Below, in pieces: positions 1-10,707 of a DNA stretch of 64,000 nt. Under the pieces are notes generated by a model that saw only the letters and a list, made by a program, of their open reading frames with translations, made no database searches and had not been told where the DNA came from. Source of the stretch: Candidatus Poribacteria bacterium (GTDB lineage: Bacteria; Poribacteria; WGA-4E; UBA9662); assembly GCA_002709695.1 (NCBI GenBank), contig PAQF01000037.1:25999-89998 (forward strand), given 5' to 3'. The translations under genes were made by a program, and so were the position numbers. Position 1 is the first letter of the stretch. Each line of letters opens with the position of its first letter.

Positions 1-12
1 CTTAGTTGCCAA
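1..12 (-). CDS. rpsN: Ribosomal protein S14 (start only, runs off the window)
   Basis: Only the first four codons are present: TTG GCA ACT AAG, read as M-A-T-K. An AAGGAG ribosome-binding site lies at 20-25, seven bases before the TTG. Immediately downstream of rplE in spc-type operons the expected gene is rpsN, and M-A-[KT]-K is a usual S14 start. The identity therefore rests on gene order and four residues. An rpsH start is the alternative. Confidence 0.55.
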
Positions 13-52
13 TTAGTTTCTCCTTAAATAATAAATTAAAATACTTAATCGC

Positions 53-598
53 CTAGGTACGTTCTTGCAACGGCATTCCCAGTAGATTCAATAATTCGTA
101 AGCTTCTTCATCCGTCCGTGCGGTTGTTACTATGGTGATGTTCAAACCTCTCACATCACTAACTTTATCATACTCAATTTCTGGAAATATAATCTGCTCC
201 CGCAGTCCCAGCGAGTAATTCCCTCGACCATCAAAAGAGTATGGGGAAATTCCACGAAAATCACGAATCTGCGGTATAACAACATTAGCTAGCTTATAGA
301 AAAAATCATACATCCTATCCTTACGCAAAGTAACACGACATCCAATTGACATACCTTGCCTAAGCTTGAAGTTAGATACTGACTTTTTAGCCTGAGTGAT
401 AACTGCACGCTGGCCAGCAATCAAACTCAGTTCCTCAACCGCATCTTCCAACAATTTCGGTGTCTGAATAGCCTCACCAACCCCAATGTTTAGACTTATT
501 TTTTCAAGCTTAGGTACTTGCATCGAATTCTTATACCCAAACCGATCGACTAATGCAGGCACAACTTCTTGTTGATACAATAACCTTGCGGGATCCAT
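53..598 (-). CDS. rplE: 50S ribosomal protein L5
   Basis: Binds 5S rRNA and helps form the central protuberance of the large subunit. The 181 residues match the normal bacterial L5 length. The protein contains the family stretch [10 protein letters not shown] near residue 35, an [18 protein letters not shown] segment, and the D-F-R-G-I-S-P loop near residue 115. It starts with ATG, 15 bases downstream of rplX in the spc part of the operon. It ends in TAG. Confidence 0.98.
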   Translation of the reverse strand: MDPARLLYQQEVVPALVDRFGYKNSMQVPKLEKISLNIGVGEAIQTPKLLEDAVEELSLIAGQRAVITQAKKSVSNFKLRQGMSIGCRVTLRKDRMYDFFYKLANVVIPQIRDFRGISPYSFDGRGNYSLGLREQIIFPEIEYDKVSDVRGLNITIVTTARTDEEAYELLNLLGMPLQERT

Positions 599-613
599 TT
601 CATATACCCTAAT

Positions 614-967
614 TTATGTGCGTTCAACACTCTCATTATCTACAACTGATATTCTCTCTCGGAAAACCTTCGTTCGACCGCCAACTTCCTTTGCTACACC
701 ACGCCGTTTAGTGCGAACAGGCTTATCGGTCCTAGGACACACCAATTTCAAATTCGACAGGTGTACAGAACCTTCTATCGAAACCGCTCCCCCTTGTTGT
801 GTTTGAGGATCCGGTCGCACATGCTTTGTTATAAAATTAACACCTTCTACAATAGCACGTTCTTTTTCAGGAAAAATCTCGAGAAGTTCACCTTTCTTCC
901 CCTTGTCTTTCCCACTCAACACTAAAACCTGATCCCCTATTTTCAAGCGCGCTCTTTTTTGAGCCAT
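614..967 (-). CDS. rplX: 50S ribosomal protein L24
   Basis: Early assembly initiator of the large subunit. It has an N-terminal KOW motif (I-G-D-Q-V-L-V-L-S-G-K-D-K-G-K) and a basic C-terminus; about 117 residues, normal for the family. A TTG directly precedes the ATG. The purine-rich GGAGAGAG site fits either, so the ATG at 965-967 is chosen and the start is uncertain by one codon. Lies between rplN and rplE in the canonical order. Confidence 0.97.
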   Translation of the reverse strand: MAQKRARLKIGDQVLVLSGKDKGKKGELLEIFPEKERAIVEGVNFITKHVRPDPQTQQGGAVSIEGSVHLSNLKLVCPRTDKPVRTKRRGVAKEVGGRTKVFRERISVVDNESVERT

Positions 968-1022
968 CAACTCTCTCTCCTAACTCAATACAAATGAAAT
1001 ACCTTAAAACTTTCAAAAAATT

Positions 1023-1391
1023 TCAAATAGCTTCCGGTGCTAAAGACACAATTCGAGTAAAATCCTTATCGCGCAATTCGCGAGCTACAGGCCCAAAAAC
1101 CCGTGTCCCTTGAGGTTGATTTTGTGGATCCAGTATAACCGCCGCATTTTCATCGAACTTAATGTAAGAACCATCTGGCCTGCGATACTCTTTTGCTGTT
1201 CGGACAACCACCGCACGAACAACACTCCCTTTCGGCACCTGACTATTTGGAACAGCTTCTTTCACACTAGCTACTATAATATCCCCAATTCTCGCGTAAC
1301 GCCTTCGACTGCCACCAAGAACTTTTATACACATAATTCGTTTAGCCCCAGAATTATCTGCAGAATTCAACATCGTATAAGTCTGAATCAT
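1023..1391 (-). CDS. rplN: 50S ribosomal protein L14
   Basis: 122 residues, the standard bacterial L14 length. It begins M-I-Q-T-Y-T-M-L and carries the diagnostic D-N-S-G-A-K motif near residue 11 and a C-terminal G-P-V-A-R-E-L-R segment. L14 sits at the subunit interface and forms bridges with 16S rRNA. ATG start. Located between rpsQ and rplX, as in most bacteria. Confidence 0.98.
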   Translation of the reverse strand: MIQTYTMLNSADNSGAKRIMCIKVLGGSRRRYARIGDIIVASVKEAVPNSQVPKGSVVRAVVVRTAKEYRRPDGSYIKFDENAAVILDPQNQPQGTRVFGPVARELRDKDFTRIVSLAPEAI

Positions 1392-1428
1392 CTCACAAAC
1401 CCTATGCTTCTCTCAACAATATTGTATC

Positions 1429-1686
1429 TCACTCAACTTTTGAAACAATGCTCTGTAAGCGCCATCTTTTCCGACGACTTAAAGGCTTGCTTTCAACAAT
1501 TCGTACAACATCACCAACCTGACATTGATTACTTTCATCATGAGCCAAAACTCTTTTGGTACGCCTGACGACCTTTTTATACACAGGGTGCCGGTAGGTA
1601 CGTTCTACAGCTACTGTAACACTCTTGTCCATTTTGTCACTCGTCACCGTACCCGTTCGGACCTTCCTAATACCTCTATCTGACAA
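1429..1686 (-). CDS. rpsQ: 30S ribosomal protein S17
   Basis: 85-residue OB-fold protein binding the 5' domain of 16S rRNA. The family motifs T-G-x-V-x-S-D-K-M-D-K-S-V-x-V (residues about 12-25) and the Y-R-H-P-x-Y-K-K segment are visible. The start is TTG, preceded by AAGGG eight bases upstream. No in-frame ATG lies close by. Directly follows rpmC. Confidence 0.97.
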   Translation of the reverse strand: MSDRGIRKVRTGTVTSDKMDKSVTVAVERTYRHPVYKKVVRRTKRVLAHDESNQCQVGDVVRIVESKPLSRRKRWRLQSIVSKVE

Positions 1687-1697
1687 TTTAATTTCCC

Positions 1698-1898
1698 TTA
1701 TCTTTCAATTCCAAGACTACGTTCACGCAGAATCGTCTTGGTACGAGCAATATCTCTACGTACTTTTTTTAACTGGGATGTATCATCAAGCTGACTGAGA
1801 ACATTCCGAAACTTTAAACTGAATAGACTCTCCTGTAAATCCTGCAAATCACTTTCCAGCTCTTCTGTTGGCTTAACGCGCAAGTCTACTGTGTCCAT
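1698..1898 (-). CDS. rpmC: 50S ribosomal protein L29
   Basis: 66-residue helical-hairpin protein near the peptide exit tunnel. It shows the L29 pattern: an acidic first helix with E-L-x-x-x-L-x-x-L-x-E-S-L-F-S-L-K-F-R, then a second helix ending in A-R-x-K-T-I-L-R-E-R. ATG start. Only three bases separate it from the end of rplP, so the two are translationally coupled. Confidence 0.97.
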   Translation of the reverse strand: MDTVDLRVKPTEELESDLQDLQESLFSLKFRNVLSQLDDTSQLKKVRRDIARTKTILRERSLGIER

Positions 1899-1901
1899 TG
1901 C

Positions 1902-2324
1902 TTAACCCATTCCGTCTGAGGATCTAGTAATAAATTTGGTCTTGAAAGGGAGTTTATGAGAAGCTAGACGCATTGCTTCCTTAGCCTCATCAAATGGAAT
2001 CCCACTTAACTCATATAAAACTCGACCTGGCTTAACAACAGCAACCCAGTACTCAGGTGTTCCTTTACCACTTCCCATACGCGTTTCCGCAGCTTTCTGC
2101 GTTATAGGCTTATGTGGAAAAATCTTAATCCAAACCTTCCCACCACGACGAACATAACGTGTCATTGCAACACGTGCAGCTTCAATTTGGCGGCTCGTCA
2201 TCCAACCAGATTCAACAGCCTGCAAAGCATGCTCACCAAAATCAATACTGGACCCTTTGACAGGTGTACCACGCCGTTTGCCCTTTTGAATTTTCCGATA
2301 CTTCGTGCGCTTCGGCATTAACAT
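1902..2324 (-). CDS. rplP: 50S ribosomal protein L16
   Basis: 140 residues. It begins [11 protein letters not shown], closely like the E. coli M-L-Q-P-K-R-T-K start, so the first ATG is preferred over the one two codons later. An AAAGGA site lies nine bases upstream of it. L16 binds near the A site and is needed for late 50S assembly. The G-S-G-K-G-x-P-E-Y-W segment near residue 82 is diagnostic. Confidence 0.98.
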   Translation of the reverse strand: MLMPKRTKYRKIQKGKRRGTPVKGSSIDFGEHALQAVESGWMTSRQIEAARVAMTRYVRRGGKVWIKIFPHKPITQKAAETRMGSGKGTPEYWVAVVKPGRVLYELSGIPFDEAKEAMRLASHKLPFKTKFITRSSDGMG

Positions 2325-2388
2325 AAAACTTTATCCTTTCTAAAAGCAAACACATCTAGGAAAGACCACATAAAAATCGAACCCAACA

Positions 2389-3138
2389 CTAATTACTACC
2401 CCCTGAACTCGATGACCTTGACCTACGTGATCTTCGCCTGCGGCTTTCACCAGCTGTAGGAAGCTGAGATATACGACTTGCTACAGCATCTTCATCAAAT
2501 GGATCCCCTATTATCTCTCCTTTAAAAATCCATGTTTTAATTCCAATCTTCCCATAAGTTGTAGCAGCTTCAGCAAATCCATAATCAACGTTTGCACGCA
2601 AAGTATGTAGCGGCACACGGCCTTGAATTGCAGATTCACTTCGAGCCATCTCAGCTCCACCAAGACGACCACTCACCGCAATTTTAACGCCTTGGGCACC
2701 AGCTTTCATCGAAGATTCAATGGTTTTCTTCATCGCTTGCCTAAAATTAGCACGGCGTAGAATCTGCATTGAGACGGCCTCGGCAACAAGTTGGGCATCA
2801 AGCTCGGGCCTTTTAATCTCCTCAACCTCAATCCGGACAGGTCTTCCAATTAGCTTTTCTAAATCAGATTGCAACTGTTCAGTCTCACTACCACGACGTC
2901 CAATTACAATCCCAGGACGAGCAGTATGAATTCTTACAGTACATGTGCCGGATCCTGATTCCTTCCTTTTGATTTCAGTTCGAGAAATCCCCGCACGGAA
3001 GAGTCTTTCTTTGATGAATTTCTGTAACGTTAGGTCTTCATGAAGCCACTTTGCATAATCTTTCTTTTCATACCAAGTCGACTCCCAAGATTCAATGATA
3101 CCTATACGTAAACCACGCGGATGGGTCTTCTGGCCCAC
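2389..3138 (-). CDS. rpsC: 30S ribosomal protein S3
   Basis: 249 residues with a GTG start and the start sequence M-G-Q-K-T-H-P-R-G-L-R. The KH-domain GXXG loop is seen as I-G-R-R-G (near residue 79), and the C-terminal S3 domain contains T-L-R-A-N-V-D-Y-G. The last 20 or so residues are an Arg/Ser-rich tail beyond the conserved core. S3 lines the mRNA entry channel. Order rplV-rpsC-rplP is canonical. Confidence 0.98.
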   Translation of the reverse strand: MGQKTHPRGLRIGIIESWESTWYEKKDYAKWLHEDLTLQKFIKERLFRAGISRTEIKRKESGSGTCTVRIHTARPGIVIGRRGSETEQLQSDLEKLIGRPVRIEVEEIKRPELDAQLVAEAVSMQILRRANFRQAMKKTIESSMKAGAQGVKIAVSGRLGGAEMARSESAIQGRVPLHTLRANVDYGFAEAATTYGKIGIKTWIFKGEIIGDPFDEDAVASRISQLPTAGESRRRRSRRSRSSSSGGSN

Positions 3139-3226
3139 AAAAACCTCCTAAAACTCAAGTTCGTTACTGTAATTAGTATTAATAATATCAAACCACATTC
3201 GAAACAGCAGAAATTTCAAAATAATC

Positions 3227-3574
3227 CTACTCTTCCTCTGACCATTCACTCACAACAACCTTGATATGGCATCTTCTTCGCAAAGTTCTATTGGCAATAC
3301 CTCTTGATCTGGGACGAATCCACTTACGTACTATCCCATCATCCACAAAGATCATTTTAACGTACAACATTGTTTCATCAACGTCCGAGCTATTATCCAA
3401 CATATTTGCCACCGCTGAATTAATCAATTTCATGATGACAGGAGATCCCGCTTTGTGTGTCAATGACAATTGATCTAGGGCATCATCAACATATTCCCCA
3501 CGAATCAAATCAGCAAGCAACCTAACTTTACGAGGAGCAATCGCCACATTTCTCTGGCTAGCAACCGCTTCCAT
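3227..3574 (-). CDS. rplV: 50S ribosomal protein L22
   Basis: 115 residues. The N-terminus A-P-R-K-V-R-L-L-A-D-L-I-R-G is the L22 signature. The protein carries the extended beta hairpin that lines the exit tunnel (W-I-R-P-R-S-R-G-I-A region near residue 87) before the C-terminal strand H-I-K-V-V-V-S-E. ATG start. It precedes rpsC by about 90 bases, a longer gap than elsewhere in the operon. Confidence 0.97.
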   Translation of the reverse strand: MEAVASQRNVAIAPRKVRLLADLIRGEYVDDALDQLSLTHKAGSPVIMKLINSAVANMLDNSSDVDETMLYVKMIFVDDGIVRKWIRPRSRGIANRTLRRRCHIKVVVSEWSEEE

Positions 3575-3609
3575 AATACAAACCCCTTAATTTTAAAAAG
3601 CCTATAATA

Positions 3610-3873
3610 CTACAACGAGGAGGAATGAGACCTAAAAGTCCGGGTTGGCGAAAACTCACCCAACTTATGCCCAACCATATTTTCTGTAATATAAACAGGA
3701 AAAAACTGTTTACCATTATGGATTGCAAACGTATGACCCACAAAATCCGGGGTAATCATTGACCGACGAGACCAAGTACGAATCGCACGTTTGCTTCCAG
3801 ATTGATCCATTCGCTCTATCTTCTTCAATAGCTTAGGATCAACATAAGGCCCTTTCTTGAGCGAACGAGACAT
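3610..3873 (-). CDS. rpsS: 30S ribosomal protein S19
   Basis: 87 residues, starting [12 protein letters not shown]. It contains the S19 signature around [12 protein letters not shown] and a C-terminal [10 protein letters not shown]19 sits in the 30S head next to S13. ATG start with AAGGAAA upstream. Lies between rplB and rplV. Confidence 0.98.
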   Translation of the reverse strand: MSRSLKKGPYVDPKLLKKIERMDQSGSKRAIRTWSRRSMITPDFVGHTFAIHNGKQFFPVYITENMVGHKLGEFSPTRTFRSHSSSL

Positions 3874-3908
3874 AGTTTCCTTTCAAATTCAATAAATTAA
3901 TGGAAAAA

Positions 3909-4724
3909 TCAACCTACAATTAACTTACTCGATTTCTTTTTAGGGTTTCGAGTTTTATATCCCTTAGTCGGAACCCCCCAAGGAGTACAGGGATGTCTTC
4001 CTCCAGAACTTTTTCCTTCCCCTCCACCGTGAGGGTGGTCAACTGGGTTCATTGCAACCCCTCGAACTTTTGGTCGCCGGCCAAGCCAACGGGACCTACC
4101 TGCCTTACCAATTGTTACATTCCCATGATCAACATTTCCAACTTGACCGATAGTACCAAGGCAGTCCCCCAATATCAACCGAATCTCACCAGAAGGTAAC
4201 TTAACCCTTACATATTTCCCTTCACGATCAAGAAGTTGTGCTGATTCACCAGCACTTCGAACCAACTGCCCACCTTTACCAAGAGTCATCTCAATATTGT
4301 GAATGAAAGTTCCAGGAGGAATACGTGAAAGCGGCAAAGCATTTCCAACCTTAACCTCAGCCTCAGCACCTGAACACAACATTTCTCCTACCTGAACCCC
4401 CAATGGTGCGATGATATAACGCTTTTCACCATCAGTATAATGAAGGAGTGCAATATGCGCAGATCGGTTAGGATCATATTCAATCGATGCTACTTTAGCC
4501 AAGACCCCGTGTTTATCTCGCTTAAAATCAACAACACGGTATCTCCGCTTATGCCCTCCACCACGCCTGCGAACAGTAATTCTACCCAAAGAATTACGGC
4601 CGGCCCTTCTCTTACTACCTTTGGTCAAAGACTTTTCTGGATACCAGCGTGTCAATTCAGCAAAGTCATTGCTCGTCATTGTACGCCGACTTGGAGTCGT
4701 AGGTTTATATGTTTTAGTTGCCAC
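3909..4724 (-). CDS. rplB: 50S ribosomal protein L2
   Basis: 271 residues with a GTG start ([14 protein letters not shown]). It contains the [13 protein letters not shown] segment and the C-terminal signature [13 protein letters not shown], whose histidine lies near the peptidyl transferase centre. Length and both domains are normal. Follows rplW in the canonical S10 order. Confidence 0.98.
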   Translation of the reverse strand: MATKTYKPTTPSRRTMTSNDFAELTRWYPEKSLTKGSKRRAGRNSLGRITVRRRGGGHKRRYRVVDFKRDKHGVLAKVASIEYDPNRSAHIALLHYTDGEKRYIIAPLGVQVGEMLCSGAEAEVKVGNALPLSRIPPGTFIHNIEMTLGKGGQLVRSAGESAQLLDREGKYVRVKLPSGEIRLILGDCLGTIGQVGNVDHGNVTIGKAGRSRWLGRRPKVRGVAMNPVDHPHGGGEGKSSGGRHPCTPWGVPTKGYKTRNPKKKSSKLIVG

Positions 4725-4768
4725 GTGATTTCACCTTATATCATAATCTCTATGGATGTATCCAAAAG

Positions 4769-5068
4769 TTAAATACTTTCAAAGAGTCGAATATCCGTCC
4801 CTGCTTCAACAGTCAAAATAGCCTTCTTAATATCCGGTCGCCTGCCACGATTAGCACGCATTAATTGACCTTTTGTCTTACCATGAACAAGTACGGTATT
4901 CACTTTCAAAATTTTCCCTTTAATATCAAAAATATCCTCGGCTGCTTGTCGAATATCTGCCTTGGTAGCATTCCGATCAACGACTAAAGTGAATTTGTTC
5001 TCCTCACGCAAAATAGTCGTCTTTTCAGTTATTAAAGGTTTTTTAATTACTTGATACGGTGCTTTCAT
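4769..5068 (-). CDS. rplW: 50S ribosomal protein L23
   Basis: 99 residues. The start region V-I-K-K-P-L-I-T-E-K-T is the conserved L23 N-terminus, and the internal N-A-T-K-A-D-I-R-Q-A segment follows. L23 lies at the tunnel exit and docks trigger factor and SRP. ATG start. Located between rplD and rplB. Confidence 0.97.
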   Translation of the reverse strand: MKAPYQVIKKPLITEKTTILREENKFTLVVDRNATKADIRQAAEDIFDIKGKILKVNTVLVHGKTKGQLMRANRGRRPDIKKAILTVEAGTDIRLFESI

Positions 5069-5106
5069 AAAATTCTTAAATACCTCTCCTTAATTTTGAC
5101 AAACTG

Positions 5107-5733
5107 CTAGCTAGCATATTTCTGCTCCAGTTTATCCACAGCACTCTCCATAACAACTATATTATCATGCCAAAGCATCTCATAGACATTCAGTAAATCC
5201 CAAGTACAGCTATTTACTCCACGAATATTTCGAGCAGACAGATGAATATTTGGATCGTAGTCACCTAAAACAATCAGCGTCTTCCCTTCTAAATTGAGGA
5301 CATCTAGAAACTCCACTAATTCCTTTGTCTTAGGAACCTCCATACTGAAATCCTGAACTAGCCGATAACACTCCGACTGAAAAACATCAGCCAAGATAGA
5401 CTTCATACCTAAACGTCGAACTTTTTTGGGTAAATCAATTCGAAAACTACGGGGCCTAGGCCCAAACGCCACTCCACCACCCACACGAATAGGTGATTTG
5501 ACATCTCCAACTCGCGCCCTGCCAGTTCCTTTTTGACGATATAACTTCCTACCACTCCCCTTGACCTCGCTACGTATTTTGGTCGACGCAGTACCCCGGC
5601 GTTGATTTGCCAAATAGGCTACCACACATTTATGAACAACGGGAGCATTGACTGGCATACTGACAAATCTCTCGCTCAATTCCTTTTGAGAAACAACCTT
5701 ACCTAATCTGTCATACACATCTAATTTTGGCAT
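5107..5733 (-). CDS. rplD: 50S ribosomal protein L4
   Basis: 208 residues from the ATG at 5731-5733 (M-P-K-L-D-V-Y-D). The reading frame stays open for 66 more codons upstream, but that part overlaps rplC and is not L4-like. The tunnel loop [10 protein letters not shown] and the R-R-G-T-A-S-T-K segment are intact. L4 helps form the exit tunnel and, in some bacteria, autoregulates the S10 operon. The gap to rplC is seven bases. Confidence 0.96.
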   Translation of the reverse strand: MPKLDVYDRLGKVVSQKELSERFVSMPVNAPVVHKCVVAYLANQRRGTASTKIRSEVKGSGRKLYRQKGTGRARVGDVKSPIRVGGGVAFGPRPRSFRIDLPKKVRRLGMKSILADVFQSECYRLVQDFSMEVPKTKELVEFLDVLNLEGKTLIVLGDYDPNIHLSARNIRGVNSCTWDLLNVYEMLWHDNIVVMESAVDKLEQKYAS

Positions 5734-5740
5734 AAACACA

Positions 5741-6379
5741 TCAATCCTTAGACTTAACCGCTTTTCTAATAACCAACAAACCATTTCTACTTCCAGGAAC
5801 AGCCCCTTTGACAAGCAAAAGGTTGCGTTCAGGATCAGTTTTAATGACTTCCAGATTTTGTACTGTCGCTTTCTTGTTTCCCATACGACCAGGCATTTTC
5901 TGGCCCTTAAAAACTCGAGACGGTTGAGCACTTTGACCTATGGACCCCGGCCGACGGTGATCTTGTTCGCCACCATGACTCTTCCGCCCCCCAGCAAATC
6001 CCCAACGTTTTACAACTCCAGCGAACCCTTTTCCTTTCGACTGGCCTGTTACATCAACCAAATCCCCCTCCGAAAACGTGCTTGAATCAATAACAAAACC
6101 AAGAGACACATCATCAAGTGAATCCACTGGCAACTCTTTTAAATAACGCGTAGGCTGAACATTAGCTTTCTTGAAATGGCCTAGTTCTGGCTTATTAAAT
6201 TTACTGTCTTTCCGATCAAAAAAACCGACCTGAACAGCATTATAGCCATCCTGCTCAGCTGTTTTAATTTGTACAACCGAACAAGGTCCTGCTTCGATCA
6301 CAGTAACTGGTACTGCTTCACCTGACTCGTCGAAGACTTGGGTCATCCCAATTTTCCTACCAAGTATTCCATTAACCAT
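5741..6379 (-). CDS. rplC: 50S ribosomal protein L3
   Basis: 212 residues, starting M-V-N-G-I-L-G-R-K-I-G-M-T-Q-V-F, a near-perfect L3 N-terminus. The signature K-G-K-G-F-A-G-V-V-K-R-W-G-F near residue 115 and the P-G-R-M-G segment are present. L3 reaches the peptidyl transferase centre and is among the first proteins to assemble. ATG start. Followed at once by rplD. Confidence 0.98.
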   Translation of the reverse strand: MVNGILGRKIGMTQVFDESGEAVPVTVIEAGPCSVVQIKTAEQDGYNAVQVGFFDRKDSKFNKPELGHFKKANVQPTRYLKELPVDSLDDVSLGFVIDSSTFSEGDLVDVTGQSKGKGFAGVVKRWGFAGGRKSHGGEQDHRRPGSIGQSAQPSRVFKGQKMPGRMGNKKATVQNLEVIKTDPERNLLLVKGAVPGSRNGLLVIRKAVKSKD

Positions 6380-6406
6380 AATTTTATGTATCCAAAAAAT
6401 GCGAAA

Positions 6407-6718
6407 TTAAAAAGTTGTGATTTGCACATCAACACCTGAAGGAAGATCCAGCCGCATTAAAGCATCAACTGTTTTAGGAGTAATCTCCACAATATCGATT
6501 AAACGGACGTGAGTTCGCATTTCAAACTGCTCACGTGCTTTCTTATTGACAAACGTAGCTTTCTGAACGGTCCATATGTTTCTTTTTGTCGGAATTGGAA
6601 TCGGACCAGCAACAACTGCACCAGTTTGCTTAGCCGTTTCTGCAATTACCGAAGCCGACTTGTCCAGCAAACGATGATCAAAAGCCTTCAAACGGATTCG
6701 AATTTTCTGACTATCCAC
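6407..6718 (-). CDS. rpsJ: 30S ribosomal protein S10
   Basis: 103 residues when started at the GTG at 6716-6718, the usual S10 length. The upstream in-frame TTG would place GAGGAGA inside the gene, but that sequence is clearly the ribosome-binding site of the GTG. Motifs: [15 protein letters not shown] and the C-terminal L-P-S-G-V-D-V. S10 binds in the 30S head and, as NusE, takes part in antitermination. Follows tuf without an obvious separate promoter. Confidence 0.97.
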   Translation of the reverse strand: MDSQKIRIRLKAFDHRLLDKSASVIAETAKQTGAVVAGPIPIPTKRNIWTVQKATFVNKKAREQFEMRTHVRLIDIVEITPKTVDALMRLDLPSGVDVQITTF

Positions 6719-6781
6719 TATTCTCCTCAAACTGGTACATAACTAGAAACTAAGCTCCTTCAATCTAACAATACAAATAAA

Positions 6782-7981
6782 CTATTCTGTAATTTTAGAT
6801 ACCACTCCAGCACCCACAGTATGACCACCTTCACGTATAGCGAAGCGAAGCCCTTCTTCCATTGCAATTGGCTTTGTAAGCTCAACAGTAATCTGGATAT
6901 TATCACCTGGCATCACCATTTCAACACCATCTGGTAGATGCATCTGCCCCGTTACATCTGTTGTACGAAAATAAAATTGCGGTCGGTAACCAGTAAAGAA
7001 AGGCGTCCAGCGCCCACCTTCTTCCTTGCTTAAAATATAGGCTTCAGCTTCAAATTTGGTATGTGGGCTAACTGAACCCGGCGCGGCTAAAACCTGTCCT
7101 CGCTCAACCGAGTCACGATCAATCCCACGCAATAAAGCACCAATATTATCACCTGCCTCTCCACTATCAAGCAATTTACGGAACATTTCTACTCCAGTAC
7201 AAACAGTATCTTCCGTTTCTCGTAGACCAATAATTTGTATCGGGTCACCAACATTAACCCGACCTCTTTCAACTCGCCCTGTCGTTACAGTACCACGACC
7301 AGAGATCGTAAATATATCTTCAATCGGCATCAAGAACGGCATATCGACATCTCTTTCAGGTTGAGGTATGTAATCATCAACTGCCTGCATCAACTCGATA
7401 ATTGGCTGACAATCCTCACTAGCTGGATCCCCACTGGCTTCCAAGGCCTGCAAAGCTGACCCAGCAACAATAGGAATATCGTCCCCAGGAAAGTCATATT
7501 CATCAAGTAATTCACGAACTTCCAATTCAACGAGCTCAAGCAGTTCCTCATCATCAACCATATCTGCCTTATTAAGGAAAACAACGATGTGCGGTACATT
7601 CACCTGTCTTGCCAACAAAACATGCTCTCGCGTTTGTGGCATTGGACCATCAGCAGCCGACACGACTAGAATCGCGCCGTCCATCTGAGCGGCACCTGTA
7701 ATCATATTTTTAATATAATCTGCATGTCCTGGGCAATCAACGTGGGCGTAGTGACGATTCTCAGTTTCGTATTCAACATGAGCTGTATTAATAGTGATTC
7801 CACGTTCCTTTTCTTCAGGTGCGGCATCAATTTCCTCATAAGTTTTCACGTAATTTGATTCGCTTAAGCTCGACATTACCATGGTAATAGCTGCCGTCAG
7901 CGTAGTCTTTCCATGATCTACGTGGCCAATAGTACCCACATTAGCGTGAGGTTTTGTCCTTTCAAACTTCTCTCTTGCCAT
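6782..7981 (-). CDS. tuf: Elongation factor Tu
   Basis: GTPase that delivers aminoacyl-tRNA to the ribosome. 399 residues with all G motifs: G-H-V-D-H-G-K-T-T (P-loop, near residue 18), R-G-I-T-I-N switch I, D-C-P-G-H switch II, N-K-A-D and S-A-L. The two C-terminal beta-barrel domains are complete. ATG start with AGGAG nine bases upstream. It lies between fusA and rpsJ; this is the only tuf copy in the window. Confidence 0.98.
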   Translation of the reverse strand: MAREKFERTKPHANVGTIGHVDHGKTTLTAAITMVMSSLSESNYVKTYEEIDAAPEEKERGITINTAHVEYETENRHYAHVDCPGHADYIKNMITGAAQMDGAILVVSAADGPMPQTREHVLLARQVNVPHIVVFLNKADMVDDEELLELVELEVRELLDEYDFPGDDIPIVAGSALQALEASGDPASEDCQPIIELMQAVDDYIPQPERDVDMPFLMPIEDIFTISGRGTVTTGRVERGRVNVGDPIQIIGLRETEDTVCTGVEMFRKLLDSGEAGDNIGALLRGIDRDSVERGQVLAAPGSVSPHTKFEAEAYILSKEEGGRWTPFFTGYRPQFYFRTTDVTGQMHLPDGVEMVMPGDNIQITVELTKPIAMEEGLRFAIREGGHTVGAGVVSKITE

Positions 7982-8028
7982 TTTACAAAACTCCTTAAAA
8001 ATTCAAATTAGTCTAGATTGCCGATTTG

Positions 8029-10161
8029 TTATTCTGCACTAGTTTTCGCAGAAACAACCTCTTCAAAAATACTCTGAGGAACCAAACTATAGTGTGAGAA
8101 CTCCATTGAATGCGTCGACCTCCCTTGGGTCAATGACCGAAGAGTTTTTACATATCCAAATGTACCAGACAATGGGACATAAGCCTTGATTACCTGAACA
8201 CGAGATTTGCTCCTCACTTCGGTATCAAGAATTTGCGAACGACGAGAATTCAAATCACCCATCACCTTACCTAAGTAGTCATCCGGGACAATTACTTCAA
8301 CCGTCATTATCGGCTCAAGTAATATCGGACTAGATTTCTTAACTGCCTCTTTGAAAGCCATGGAACCAGCGACGGAAAACGCCATTTCGGATGAATCTAC
8401 TGGATGATACGAACCGTCAAATAATCGCACACCAACATCAACAATAGGATACCCTGCAAGACCCCCTATCCCCATAGCACTTTCAATGCCTTTCCTGACT
8501 GCAGGTATATACTCCGAGGGAATAACTCCCCCCTTAATTTCATTGACAAATTCAAATCCAGCACCTTTATCAATTGGATAAACTTCTAGACACACATGCC
8601 CGTACTGTCCACGACCACCTGTTTGCCGAACATACTTCTTATCAACTATAGAATGGTGACCCACTGTCTCCCGATAAGCCACCTGTGGTTGCCCAATATT
8701 TGCAGAGACTTTAAATTCACGGGAAAGCCGATCCATGATAATCTCTAAATGGAGTTCTCCCATACCTGAAAGTAACATCTGATCTGTTTCAGGATCCTGA
8801 TGAACCTTAAACGTAGGATCTTCCTCTGCCAGCCTAGCCAAAGCCACGTTCATCTTATCAACATCAGATTTTGTTTCCGGCTCAACAGCAATAGAAATCA
8901 CAGGCATAGGGAAATCCATGGATTCTAGAACGATCGGAGCATCCATCTGACATATCGTATCGCCCGTCGTAATATCCTGCATACCAATTGCAGCAACAAT
9001 GTCTCCGGCATATACTAACTCTCGATCTTCTCGCCTGTTAGCATGCATCTGCAACAGACGGTTAACCCTTTCAACCTTACGAGTAGAACTATTATAGACT
9101 TTTGTCCCTTTAGCCAAGACACCAGAATAAACACGGAGAAAGGTAAGCCTACCAACATGCTGATCTGTCATAATCTTAAAAGCCAAAGCAGAAAAAGGTT
9201 GGGTTTCATCCGGTAAACGCTCCTCAACTACGTCTGTTTGGGGATTCACCCCTGTGATAGCCGAGACCTCCCGAGGGTTTGGCAAATAAGAAACGATTGA
9301 ATCCAAGATCGGCTGAATACCTTTATTCTTTAAGGCTGCTCCACACAAAACTGGAACGACGTCACCAGCAATAGTCGCATTCCTTAGACCATCATTCACG
9401 TTTTGCTCACTAATTTCCTCACCTTCCAAATATTTCACTAGGAGGTCATCATCCCAATCAGCTATTAACTCCAACATCCGGCTACGATAATCGTCAACCA
9501 CATCTTTCATATCATCTGGAATCGGCACTTCATGTACTGTCATTCCAAAATCATGATCTTCCCACTTCAGAGCCTTCATCTTAATAAGATCAACTATTCC
9601 ACTAAAAGTCTCAGCAGAACCAATTGGGATTTGAATTGGTATCGGTTGGGTCCCAAGCCGTTCAATCATCATTTCAACAGTTCGAAAGAAATCAGCTCCG
9701 GTACGATCCATTTTGTTTATAAAAGCAATGCGAGGAACATTATACTTATCGGCCTGACGCCAAACAGTTTCAGATTGAGGTTCAACACCACCCACAGCGC
9801 AAAAGACAGCGACAGCACCATCTAGTACACGAAGAGACCTTTCAACCTCAGCCGTAAAATCAATATGACCTGGAGTATCAATAACATTGATACGGTGATC
9901 CATCCATTGACAAGTGGTAGTTGCCGAAGTAATCGTAATACCGCGTTCTTGCTCCTGCGCCATCCAATCCATAACCGCTGTACCATCATGTACTTCACCA
10001 ACTCTGTGAACACGACCTGTATAATACAAGACTCTTTCTGTCACAGTCGTCTTACCAGCATCGATGTGCGCCATGATACCAATATTCCTTGTTGCTTCCG
10101 GCGAGAAATGAGACTTGCTCGCAACATTTCCTTTTTCAGATTCGACGAGATCAGATTGCAT
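8029..10161 (-). CDS. fusA: Elongation factor G
   Basis: Translocation GTPase, 710 residues, full length. The P-loop A-H-I-D-A-G-K-T-T lies near residue 32 and is followed by [13 protein letters not shown] and N-K-M-D-R-T-G-A-D. Domains II to V are complete, with the G-M-G-E-L-H-L-E segment and the P-V-D-S-S-E domain IV region. About 15 residues precede the conserved core. Follows rpsG in a canonical str operon. Confidence 0.98.
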   Translation of the reverse strand: MQSDLVESEKGNVASKSHFSPEATRNIGIMAHIDAGKTTVTERVLYYTGRVHRVGEVHDGTAVMDWMAQEQERGITITSATTTCQWMDHRINVIDTPGHIDFTAEVERSLRVLDGAVAVFCAVGGVEPQSETVWRQADKYNVPRIAFINKMDRTGADFFRTVEMMIERLGTQPIPIQIPIGSAETFSGIVDLIKMKALKWEDHDFGMTVHEVPIPDDMKDVVDDYRSRMLELIADWDDDLLVKYLEGEEISEQNVNDGLRNATIAGDVVPVLCGAALKNKGIQPILDSIVSYLPNPREVSAITGVNPQTDVVEERLPDETQPFSALAFKIMTDQHVGRLTFLRVYSGVLAKGTKVYNSSTRKVERVNRLLQMHANRREDRELVYAGDIVAAIGMQDITTGDTICQMDAPIVLESMDFPMPVISIAVEPETKSDVDKMNVALARLAEEDPTFKVHQDPETDQMLLSGMGELHLEIIMDRLSREFKVSANIGQPQVAYRETVGHHSIVDKKYVRQTGGRGQYGHVCLEVYPIDKGAGFEFVNEIKGGVIPSEYIPAVRKGIESAMGIGGLAGYPIVDVGVRLFDGSYHPVDSSEMAFSVAGSMAFKEAVKKSSPILLEPIMTVEVIVPDDYLGKVMGDLNSRRSQILDTEVRSKSRVQVIKAYVPLSGTFGYVKTLRSLTQGRSTHSMEFSHYSLVPQSIFEEVVSAKTSAE

Positions 10162-10222
10162 TGTTAAACTCTAAAATTCAATTCCGCTTTCATTCATAAT
10201 AAATAATATTATATCCAACATT

Positions 10223-10693
10223 CTACCAACGGAAATGGGCGAAAGCTCGATTAGCTTCGGCCATACGGGCCTGCTCATCCTTCCTTCGCATAGCCCCCCC
10301 TTGGTTATTAAAGGCATCGATGATCTCCCCAGCCACACGCTCTGCCATAGTTTTATCGTTACGACTGCGTGCCGCTTGAATAAGCCATCGAATAGCCAAA
10401 GTGGTACGACGAGCAGGCCTAACATCAACTGGAACCTGATAGGTTGCCCCTCCAACTCGCCTTGACCTAATCTCAAGAAGCGGTTTGGCATTATTTATAG
10501 CTTGGCGAAAAACAACAAGTCCTTCCTCATTAGACCTCTGCTCAATGAGCTCAAAGCTATCATAGAGAATCCGCTGGGATACACTTTTCTTGCCGCTGCG
10601 CATCATAACATTTACAAATTGCGCAACTAATTCACTATTATATTTCGGATCAGGTACTACTTCTCGCTTGATGGAGTCTCTACGCCGTGCCAT
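10223..10693 (-). CDS. rpsG: 30S ribosomal protein S7
   Basis: 156 residues, starting M-A-R-R-R. The S7 signature D-P-K-Y-N-S-E-L-V-A-Q-F-V-N and the G-G-A-T-Y-Q-V-P-V-D-V-R-P segment are intact. S7 nucleates assembly of the 30S head and is a known feedback repressor of str operons. ATG start with GGGAG upstream. Fourteen bases separate it from rpsL. Confidence 0.98.
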   Translation of the reverse strand: MARRRDSIKREVVPDPKYNSELVAQFVNVMMRSGKKSVSQRILYDSFELIEQRSNEEGLVVFRQAINNAKPLLEIRSRRVGGATYQVPVDVRPARRTTLAIRWLIQAARSRNDKTMAERVAGEIIDAFNNQGGAMRRKDEQARMAEANRAFAHFRW

Positions 10694-10707
10694 TAATTAA
10701 CTCCCAA

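Noticed and set aside
1110..1568. 152-codon plus-strand ORF across rplN and rpsQ
   Set aside because: Antisense shadow of two clear ribosomal genes; no family features.
5734..5931. N-terminal extension of rplD
   Set aside because: It overlaps rplC, and L4 similarity begins exactly at the ATG at 5733.
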